Below are positions 44,524 to 51,600 of a DNA stretch of 64,000 nucleotides, in pieces. A model generated the notes under the pieces. That model was not told the origin of the DNA and searched no databases. It was given only the letters and a program-made list of their open reading frames with translations. Source of the stretch: Roseovarius gahaiensis (GTDB taxonomy: Bacteria > Pseudomonadota > Alphaproteobacteria > Rhodobacterales > Rhodobacteraceae); the NCBI RefSeq assembly GCF_011601345.1, contig NZ_JAAORB010000004.1:120177-184176 (forward strand), given 5' to 3'. Position 1 is the stretch's first letter; every line of letters begins with the position of its first letter. Position numbers and translations under genes: made by a program.

Positions 44524-46056
44524 TTACCGATGCCCTATCCAGCCGCGATCATCGGTGAAGGCGCGAGCGTCGGAGATTAGTGCGGGGCCGTAGCCGTTAG
44601 ATAAACTGTCCAGAGACTCAAGCGGTCGGGGGGATGCCGCAAAGAGGATATTGGTTCGGCCCCGCGCGTTCACACGGCCCTGAACAGCCTCAACGTTCTG
44701 ATAAAGTTCGCGCAGGATGGCATGGACGCCGCGCGCCAGGGGGCCGTCGGGCGTATCCAGAAGGTTCACATAGACCGGGCCATCGACGATCTCCCGCAGG
44801 CGGGCGAAGGTCTCACGCGTGACCAGATGCGCCGGGACCGAGCCCGAAGAGAAAGCATCCATCACGGCGGCGTCGAAGCGTTGATCGGTTTGGTTCAGGA
44901 AGACCCGCCCGTCGGCATGCACGATGCCGAGCCGACCATCGGCAGCTTTATCTTCGGACACGTGATAACTGGTCTGCGCGATCATTTCCGCCGCACTTGG
45001 CATGTGCGCGCGCACCACTTTCGTCACCAAAGGGTCGATCTCGACGGCCACCGCCTGTGCCTCTGGCTTTGACGCAAGAAGCTTTGTTGGCAACGTGTAA
45101 CCGCCGCCGCCGACAAAAAGGACCGATGCATCCGGCTCCAGATCGCGATCCATGCGCGCCCAGAGCCACTCGGTATAGCTCAGGACAAGCTCGACCGTGC
45201 CCTCGTCAACCTCTACCGGCGTGACCCGCTCGGCTGCTTGCACTGTGCCGTCCGAAACGAGGCGCACCTCTGGGCCGCGCTCAACGACATGCAAGCAAGA
45301 TAGACCTGATTCGTATTGACAGGCCGGGGATCCGGCCAGGCCTGCAAAGGCGACAAAACCGGCCGCCGCGATGGTCGCACCGGGATTGCCCGGCGCGCCG
45401 CTGCGCACGAAGGGCAGGCAAAGCAAGGCGACGGCGCCGCAGGCGGCAAAGGTCGCGGTCGAGCCGATCAGGGGCAAGGTCACGAACCCGGCGAGGATGG
45501 CCCCGAAAATGGCCCCGATGGACCCTGAGGCCAGCACGAAACCCAGCGACGATCCCTCCCGGCCCGGCCGCGCCTCGATTGCGAGTTTCGCAAGCAAGGG
45601 CGAGGGCAGCGTCACACAGACAGACGCCGGAAAGAACACGAGCAACACGCTGATCATCATACCACCCGTGCCGCGCGCGCCCCAGACATACAGCACGCCG
45701 AGCAACGTCGGCGACACGGCCATGAGAACCGCTGTCGCGACAAGCGCGTTGCGGACATTGCGCAAGGCGATCGCGCGCGGCTGTTCCGCCACGATCCCGC
45801 CAAGCGCGCTGCCCAAGGAAAACCCGCCCAGAACCGTCGCAATCACGGTCGTCCAGGTCAGCAACGAAGTGCCGAAGAAGGGCGCGAGCACGCGGCCTGC
45901 AGCAATCTCGTAGGTCAGCCCCACCGCGGACAGCACGAGGATGAGGGCGATGGTGACTGAAAAGCGGATGGTACCCTCCTTGTCGTTTTGAGGGGCATCT
46001 GAGCGGTCCTGACCGTGCGTGACCCCATGCATCAGCCGGCATTTCCGGGAAACCAT
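44524..46056 (-). CDS. Fused membrane/spermidine-synthase-like methyltransferase-fold protein
   Basis: Up to 510 residues. The N-terminal half (about residues 32-230) has seven or more hydrophobic helices. The C-terminal half (about 280-500) is a spermidine-synthase-like Rossmann domain with VLFVGGGGYTLPTKLL, AVEIDPLVTKVV, VHADGRVFL and FDAAVMDAFSSGSVPAHLVTRETF. This is the fused MFS/spermidine synthase family, whose reaction is not known with certainty. The start is unclear: ATG 46056 and ATG 46032 lack good ribosome binding sites, while an AAGGAGGG sits five bases before an ATC codon at the first helix. Confidence 0.78.
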   Translation of the reverse strand: MVSRKCRLMHGVTHGQDRSDAPQNDKEGTIRFSVTIALILVLSAVGLTYEIAAGRVLAPFFGTSLLTWTTVIATVLGGFSLGSALGGIVAEQPRAIALRNVRNALVATAVLMAVSPTLLGVLYVWGARGTGGMMISVLLVFFPASVCVTLPSPLLAKLAIEARPGREGSSLGFVLASGSIGAIFGAILAGFVTLPLIGSTATFAACGAVALLCLPFVRSGAPGNPGATIAAAGFVAFAGLAGSPACQYESGLSCLHVVERGPEVRLVSDGTVQAAERVTPVEVDEGTVELVLSYTEWLWARMDRDLEPDASVLFVGGGGYTLPTKLLASKPEAQAVAVEIDPLVTKVVRAHMPSAAEMIAQTSYHVSEDKAADGRLGIVHADGRVFLNQTDQRFDAAVMDAFSSGSVPAHLVTRETFARLREIVDGPVYVNLLDTPDGPLARGVHAILRELYQNVEAVQGRVNARGRTNILFAASPRPLESLDSLSNGYGPALISDARAFTDDRGWIGHR

Positions 46057-46288
46057 ACCTGTCTTGAAAAGAGGAAGCGACAGGCTTTTTGCCGACTTTC
46101 AGATTGACATAGTGTCATCCTGCAGACTCTCTCCACGACAGAGAAGCCCGCAGTGGGCAGGTCAGGAGGAATAGAAGAAACGATATGAGCTTCGGCAACC
46201 TATTCGTGATCGGTGAGCCCATCTGGCACCAGATATTGCCCTCGCAGCGAATGGCTTCAAAGCACGCAGAGGCTGCAATAATATAAAA

Positions 46289-46365
46289 TGGCGATCCCGC
46301 GAGGACTCGAACCCCGAACCTGCTGATTAGAAGTCAGCTGCTCTATCCAGTTGAGCTACGGGACC
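46289..46365 (-). tRNA. tRNA-Arg (anticodon TCT)
   Basis: A 77-nt cloverleaf on the minus strand with encoded CCA. Acceptor stem GGTCCCG pairs with CGGGATC (one G-T), discriminator G. The anticodon stem GCTGA/TCAGC encloses loop CTTCTAA, giving anticodon TCT (complement of 46329-46331), which reads AGA and AGG. The T arm GGTTCGAGTCC-type sequence is intact. No integrase gene or repeated 3' end is seen next to it. Confidence 0.95.
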
Positions 46366-46439
46366 GCTTGGGGTTTCGTTTACCGTCCGGATCGGCCAAG
46401 ATCAAAGGCAAATCTCAGGCTCGGTTCGAAATGCTTTCG

Positions 46440-46787
46440 CTATAGCCCATGCGCCGCGCGGCTATCGTCGGGGGCTTGGGCGCGATCATGTTTGCCATAG
46501 TCACGGATAACGCTGACCACCCGCAACCGGTAATCATCGAACATCCGCGCGCGCCCGGCCTTTTGGGCGCGGCGATGGCCTTCCAGGTTGCGCCAACGTT
46601 CAACGGCGGCCTCGTCCTCCCAGAAACTGAGGGAGAGCAGCTTGCCCGGGGTCGTCAGGCTTTGAAACCGCTCAACACTGATAAACCCCTCGACCCCTTC
46701 CACCAGCGCTTTCATCTCGGCGGCCATATCCAGATACGACTCGGTTTGCCCCTCGGCGGGTTCAATTTCGAAAATGATCGCGATCAT
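46440..46787 (-). CDS. Antibiotic biosynthesis monooxygenase (ABM)-domain protein
   Basis: A 115-residue dimeric alpha/beta barrel protein. The start is ATG 46787 with GGGAGG in front. Residues 1-95 carry the ABM pattern: IAIIFEIEPAEGQ, EGVEGFISVERFQS, LLSLSFWEDEAAVERWRN and HRRAQKAGR. Such proteins are cofactor-free monooxygenases or binding proteins. The gene is divergent from tauR with 116 bp between starts, where a TauR-like site lies. It may therefore be under TauR control, but a role in sulfonate use is not known. Confidence 0.82.
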   Translation of the reverse strand: MIAIIFEIEPAEGQTESYLDMAAEMKALVEGVEGFISVERFQSLTTPGKLLSLSFWEDEAAVERWRNLEGHRRAQKAGRARMFDDYRLRVVSVIRDYGKHDRAQAPDDSRAAHGL

Positions 46788-46863
46788 GGTGGCCTCCCGT
46801 TTGTGTTTCCGTAGCATTTCGAAGCAAAACCCGAAACGCAAGCCAAGAGCCGCAACCTCCAGA

Positions 46864-46889
46864 CCAGATTGCCACGCCGATAAGTCCAG
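46864..46889 (-). promoter_or_regulatory. Candidate TauR operator upstream of tauR
   Basis: On the minus strand CTGGACTTAT (46889-46880) matches nine of ten bases of a TauR site I recall from Rhodobacter capsulatus (CTGGACTTAA). A second CTGG half (46867-46864) starts 22 bp away in the same direction, so the pair forms a direct repeat two turns apart, as is usual for MocR regulators. It lies 15 bp before the tauR start and also before the divergent ABM gene. Confidence 0.55.
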
Positions 46890-46903
46890 ACTATCGTGCT
46901 GGC

Positions 46904-48367
46904 ATGGCGATTTCGATTGAAACCTTTTTCCTTGATCCGGATGCAGAAGGCACGCTTCAGGCGCAAATTCAGCAGATGATCGCCCGTGGTATCCTGTCCG
47001 GACGGTTTCGCAAGGGCGAAAAGCTGCCCAGTTCACGCCGTCTGGCGCAGCATCTGGGGGTCAGCCGGATCACCGTCACGCTGGCTTATACCGAGCTTCA
47101 GGCAAGCGATTATCTGGAGGCGCGCGACAGATCGGGCTATTTCGTCTCTCAAAACGCGCCGGAACCGCCGCAGTTCGATGCCAAACCCTCGGGCAACGAC
47201 GTGATCGACTGGGGCCGCGCAATCGGCCGCCGGTTTACCGATGGGCATACGCCGGAAAAGCCCCAAGATTGGGCAAGCTATCGCTACCCGTTCATCTACG
47301 GGCAAACCGACCCAACCCTGTTTGACCATGCCAATTGGCGCCATTGCGCGATGCAGGCGCTTGGGCAAAAGGATTTTCAGGCGCTGACAACCGATTACTA
47401 CGACAAAGACGATCCGCTGCTGATCGAATTCATCGCCCGGCATACCCTGCCGCGTCGGGGCATTCTGGCGCAGCCCGATGAAATCCTTGTGACGATGGGG
47501 GCGCAAAACGCGCTTTGGCTGACGGCGCAGGTTTTGCTGACCCAAAGACGCACCGCAGCCATCGAAGAGCCTTGCTACCACGCGCTCCGCGATATACTGA
47601 CCCAATCGCGGTGTCATGTGGCCCCGGTCGAGGTCGACAGGGATGGGTTGAACCCTGATACTTTGCCAGACCATGCCGATGTTATATTCACCACGCCAAG
47701 CCATCAATCGCCGACGAACGCCACGATGCCGCTAAAGCGCCGCAAAGCCCTGTTGGACAAAGCGCACCAGATGGACGCCTTGATTGTCGAAGATGATTAC
47801 GAATTCGAAATCTCGTTCCTGCGCGCGCCCTCGCCCGCGTTGAAATCCTTGGATCGGGACGGGCGGGTGATCTATGTGGGCAGCTTTTCCAAATCTATCT
47901 TTCCGGGGCTTCGACTGGGGTATCTGGTTGGGCCGCGGCCGTTTATCCGCGAATGTCGGGCGCTGCGCGCCAGCGTGCTGCGGCACCCGCCAGGCCATAT
48001 TCAGCGCACCGCCGCTTATTTCCTGTCGCTTGGGCATTATGACAGCCTGATCCGGCGCATGGGCACTGTTTTCGCCCGGCGGCGGCAGGTGATGGAACAG
48101 GCGCTTGCCGATGAAGGGCTGAACATCGAAGGCCGCGGGGTTTTTGGTGGCTCTTCCATCTGGATGCGCGCACCAGACGGCGTGGACACGAAAGATCTGG
48201 ATCAGCGCCTGCGCGCCCGGTCGGTTCTGATCGAACCCGGACATTCGTTTTTTCAAGGCCCCGAGGCTCCAAGCAATTACTACCGTCTGGCCTATTCCTC
48301 GATCCCGTCGGCCCGGATCCCTGAAGGCATTGCGATTCTGGCCGAAGAGTTGCGCCGTTGCGCATGA
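46904..48367 (+). CDS. tauR: TauR, MocR-type regulator of taurine/sulfoacetaldehyde genes
   Basis: A 487-residue MocR/GabR protein. N-terminal GntR-type winged HTH (residues about 12-80, KGEKLPSSRRLAQHLGVSRITVTLAYTEL). C-terminal aminotransferase-like domain with PLP Lys330 in SFSKSIFPGLRLGY. Known TauR activates taurine degradation genes when bound to PLP and taurine. It lies 111 bp upstream of the second xsc on the same strand, supporting the name. Neither tpa nor tauABC is nearby, so its full regulon must extend outside this window. Confidence 0.85.
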   Translation: MAISIETFFLDPDAEGTLQAQIQQMIARGILSGRFRKGEKLPSSRRLAQHLGVSRITVTLAYTELQASDYLEARDRSGYFVSQNAPEPPQFDAKPSGNDVIDWGRAIGRRFTDGHTPEKPQDWASYRYPFIYGQTDPTLFDHANWRHCAMQALGQKDFQALTTDYYDKDDPLLIEFIARHTLPRRGILAQPDEILVTMGAQNALWLTAQVLLTQRRTAAIEEPCYHALRDILTQSRCHVAPVEVDRDGLNPDTLPDHADVIFTTPSHQSPTNATMPLKRRKALLDKAHQMDALIVEDDYEFEISFLRAPSPALKSLDRDGRVIYVGSFSKSIFPGLRLGYLVGPRPFIRECRALRASVLRHPPGHIQRTAAYFLSLGHYDSLIRRMGTVFARRRQVMEQALADEGLNIEGRGVFGGSSIWMRAPDGVDTKDLDQRLRARSVLIEPGHSFFQGPEAPSNYYRLAYSSIPSARIPEGIAILAEELRRCA

Positions 48368-48478
48368 CAACTGGCTATACGATGGCACAGGTTTTGGCCC
48401 TACTTAGATTTTCGACTGCCGCATAATTTCGCGCTGGACACCACTGCCCCTTATTTCACGCCTCAGGAGCGCGCCCCG

Positions 48479-50254
48479 ATGAAGATGACCGTTGAAGAAG
48501 CCTTTGTGAAAACCCTTCAGATGCATGGCATCGAACACGCCTTTGGCATTATCGGCTCGGCGTTCATGCCGATCTCGGATTTGTTTCCGCAGGCCGGGAT
48601 CACGTTCTGGGATTGCGCGCATGAAGGGTCGGGCGGGATGATGGCCGATGGCTATACCCGCGCCACCGGCAAGATGAGCATGATGATTGCCCAAAACGGC
48701 CCCGGCATCACCAATTTCGTGACCGCCGTCAAAACCGCCTATTGGAACCATACCCCGCTGTTGCTGGTCACGCCGCAGGCGGCGAACAAAACCATTGGTC
48801 AGGGCGGGTTCCAAGAGGTTGAACAAATGGCCCTGTTCAACGACATGGTCGCCTATCAGGAAGAGGTGCGCGACCCCAGCCGCGTCGCAGAGGTTCTGAA
48901 CCGCGTGATCCAGAACGCGCATCGCGCCAGCGCCCCGGCCCAGATCAACATGCCGCGCGATTACTGGACGCAGGTGATCGATATTGATCTGCCCGCCATC
49001 GTCGAATTCGAGCGCCCCAGCGGCGGTGAGGACGCGCTTGGGCAAGCCGCTGATTTGCTGTCCAACGCCAAGTTTCCGGTGATCCTTAACGGCGCGGGCG
49101 TGGTGCTGGCCGGTGCGATTCCCGACAGCATGGCCTTGGCCGAGCGTCTGGAGGCCCCGGTTTGCGTGGGGTATCAACACAATGATGCCTTCCCCGGTTC
49201 GCATCCGCTATTTGCCGGGCCTTTGGGCTACAATGGCTCAAAAGCGGGGATGGAGCTGATCGCGCAGGCCGATGTCGTGCTCTGCCTTGGCACCCGGCTC
49301 AATCCGTTTTCGACCCTGCCGGGCTATGGCGTCGACTATTGGCCGAAAGACGCCCAGATCATTCAGGTCGATATCAACCCCGACCGGATCGGGCTGACGA
49401 AAAAGGTCAGCGTGGGCATTGTCGGCGATGCCGGCAAGGTGGCCCGGTCGATCCTGTCCAAACTGTCTGAGACCGCAGGCGATGCCGGGCGCGAAGAGCG
49501 GCGCGCGCTGATTTCCAAAACCAAATCGGCATGGGCCCAACAGCTAAGCAGCATGGACCACGAAGACGATGACCCCGGCACCACATGGAACGAGCGCGCC
49601 CGCGCCGACAAACCCGACTGGATGAGCCCCCGCATGGCATGGCGCGCCATCCAAAGCGCGTTGCCGCGCGACGCGATCATTACCTCGGATATCGGCAACA
49701 ATTGTGCAATCGGCAACGCCTACCCATCCTTCGAGGTGGGCCGCAAATACCTGGCGCCGGGGCTTTTCGGCCCCTGTGGATATGGATTGCCCGCGATTGT
49801 CGGCGCCAAGATCGGCTGCCCGGACACACCAGTTGTGGGTTTTGCCGGTGATGGTGCTTTTGGCATCGCCGTCACCGAGCTGACCGCCATCGGGCGCAGC
49901 GAATGGCCCGCGATCACCATGGTGGTGTTCCGCAACTATCAATGGGGCGCGGAAAAGCGCAATTCGACTCTGTGGTATGACGACAATTTTATCGGCACCG
50001 AACTGGACGATGATGTAAGCTATGCCGGAATTGCCAACGCCTGCGGCCTGAAGGGGGTTGTTGCCCGCACCATGGACGAGTTGACCGATGCGCTGAACAC
50101 GGCCGTCAAGGACCAGATGGAACAGGGCAAGACCACGTTGATCGAAGCGTTGATCAATCAAGAACTGGGCGAGCCGTTCCGCCGGGACGCGATGAAAAAA
50201 CCTATTGCCGTCGCCGGGATTGACCCGGCGGACATGCGCCCACAAAAGGTTTGA
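48479..50254 (+). CDS. xsc: Sulfoacetaldehyde acetyltransferase, copy 2
   Basis: A 591-residue ThDP enzyme with all Xsc features: AFGIIGSAFMPISDLFP, DCAHEGSGGMMADGY, and GDGAFG...FRN for ThDP-Mg binding. It makes acetyl phosphate and sulfite from sulfoacetaldehyde. A good AGGAG ribosome binding site precedes ATG 48479. It is directly followed by ackA (4-bp gap) and lies upstream of soeABC, a complete route for both products. The copy at 18421 is very similar but belongs to the dehydrogenase/TRAP module. The two copies are in direct orientation 30 kb apart. Confidence 0.95.
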   Translation: MKMTVEEAFVKTLQMHGIEHAFGIIGSAFMPISDLFPQAGITFWDCAHEGSGGMMADGYTRATGKMSMMIAQNGPGITNFVTAVKTAYWNHTPLLLVTPQAANKTIGQGGFQEVEQMALFNDMVAYQEEVRDPSRVAEVLNRVIQNAHRASAPAQINMPRDYWTQVIDIDLPAIVEFERPSGGEDALGQAADLLSNAKFPVILNGAGVVLAGAIPDSMALAERLEAPVCVGYQHNDAFPGSHPLFAGPLGYNGSKAGMELIAQADVVLCLGTRLNPFSTLPGYGVDYWPKDAQIIQVDINPDRIGLTKKVSVGIVGDAGKVARSILSKLSETAGDAGREERRALISKTKSAWAQQLSSMDHEDDDPGTTWNERARADKPDWMSPRMAWRAIQSALPRDAIITSDIGNNCAIGNAYPSFEVGRKYLAPGLFGPCGYGLPAIVGAKIGCPDTPVVGFAGDGAFGIAVTELTAIGRSEWPAITMVVFRNYQWGAEKRNSTLWYDDNFIGTELDDDVSYAGIANACGLKGVVARTMDELTDALNTAVKDQMEQGKTTLIEALINQELGEPFRRDAMKKPIAVAGIDPADMRPQKV

Positions 50255-50258
50255 TGCC

Positions 50259-51425
50259 ATGCAACGCCCCGGCAAGACTGCGCCCATACTGGTTGTGAAT
50301 GCCGGGTCATCCTCGATCAAATTCGCGGTGTTTGGCGACGGATCAGAGGCACGGTTGACCGGCATCGCCGATGGTATCGGCGGTGCCGCGCAAATCCGTG
50401 TCGGCGATCAGACGCGCAAAGCGGAGCTGCCCGACCATGACAGCGCGCTGAGCGCGGTGATCGAAGCCTTGGATGCACACGACCTGCCGATCACCAGCTT
50501 TCGCGCTGCGGCGCACCGGGTGGTGCATGGCGGCACCGACCTAACGGCCCCGGCCAAGGTCACGCCAGAGGTGCACCAACAGATAACCGATTGCATTCCG
50601 CTGGCCCCGCTGCACAACCCGCATAACCTGTCGGCGATTGATGCACTGGCACGGCTAGCCCCGGACCTGCCGCAATTTGCCAGTTTCGACACGGGCTTTC
50701 ACGCCAGCATGCCAGCGGTCGAAACCCATTACGCGGTTCCGTCTGATGTTACGGCCCAAGGCATAAGGCGCTATGGGTTCCACGGTATTTCCTACGCCTC
50801 GTTGGTGCGGCTGTTGCCCGAGGTGTCGGGGCAGCCGCTGCCGCGCCGGGTTCTGGCCTTCCATCTGGGCAACGGTGTTTCGGCCTGCGCCATTAACAAT
50901 GGCCAATCCGTGGCCACGACGATGGGCTACTCCCCGGTCGAAGGCATGACGATGGGCACCCGCAGCGGTGATATAGATGCCAATGCGGTGCTGCGCCTTG
51001 CACAGCAGACGGGGATCGAGGCGACGACCAAGGTGTTGAACCACCAAAGCGGGCTGCACGGCTTGTCCGGGGGGCTTTCAGACATGCGGGCCTTGTTGGA
51101 CAGCAAGACCCCCGAAAGCCGCTTTGCAGTTGCGCATTTCTGTCATAGCGCGGTTGGCCACGGGGGTGCGCTGATTGCCACGATGCAGGGATGCGATGCC
51201 ATCGCATTCACGGGCGGCATCGGCGAAAACGCCGCCCCGATTCGCGCCGCGATCATGGACGGGCTGGCGTGGCTTGGGCTGGCGTATGACACCGCCGCGA
51301 ATGACGCGGGACAAACGGCCCTGCACGCCAAGGGGTCAAACCTGACCGCATGGATCGTGCCCGCCCAAGAAGAACGAATGATCGCCGCAGATGCCCAGCA
51401 ACTGCTGGACGGGGCTGATGGATGA
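50259..51425 (+). CDS. ackA: Acetate kinase
   Basis: A 388-residue acetokinase. Start at ATG 50259 gives MQRPGKTAPILVVNAGSSSIKF, with the N-terminal phosphate-binding signature VNAGSSSIKF. The second signature HRVVHGG and HLGNGVSACAI, MGYSPVEGMTMGTRSGDID, and FTGGIGENA are present. It converts acetyl phosphate and ADP to acetate and ATP. Coupling to xsc suggests substrate-level ATP gain from sulfoacetaldehyde-derived acetyl phosphate. No pta gene is present here. Confidence 0.93.
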   Translation: MQRPGKTAPILVVNAGSSSIKFAVFGDGSEARLTGIADGIGGAAQIRVGDQTRKAELPDHDSALSAVIEALDAHDLPITSFRAAAHRVVHGGTDLTAPAKVTPEVHQQITDCIPLAPLHNPHNLSAIDALARLAPDLPQFASFDTGFHASMPAVETHYAVPSDVTAQGIRRYGFHGISYASLVRLLPEVSGQPLPRRVLAFHLGNGVSACAINNGQSVATTMGYSPVEGMTMGTRSGDIDANAVLRLAQQTGIEATTKVLNHQSGLHGLSGGLSDMRALLDSKTPESRFAVAHFCHSAVGHGGALIATMQGCDAIAFTGGIGENAAPIRAAIMDGLAWLGLAYDTAANDAGQTALHAKGSNLTAWIVPAQEERMIAADAQQLLDGADG

Positions 51426-51600
51426 TCGCCGATTTCAGAGCTTAGGTTGCGGGTATGGCCAAGCTGCCGGTGTCATCGCTGGCCCGAACGCTTTCTTCGG
51501 CTTTCTCGGGACAAAATTTCAGGAAATACGAAGCAATCAGAAAATTGTCGCACGCCATAGGTTTCTGTCCTACCGTTCAGCCCGATAAACCGCAGGAGTT

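Noticed and set aside
44170..44580. 136-codon plus-strand frame upstream of the DeoR operon
   Set aside because: Contains the simple GCAGGGAT repeat, overlaps the spermidine-synthase-like gene end, and shows no domain.
46185..46286. 33-codon plus-strand ORF next to the tRNA gene
   Set aside because: AGGAGG lies too far upstream (about 14 bp), there is no hydrophobic or conserved pattern, and it ends beside the tRNA. Kept as unsupported.
46289..46365. tRNA-Arg as an integration site of a genomic island
   Set aside because: No integrase gene and no repeat of the tRNA 3' end were seen in the window.
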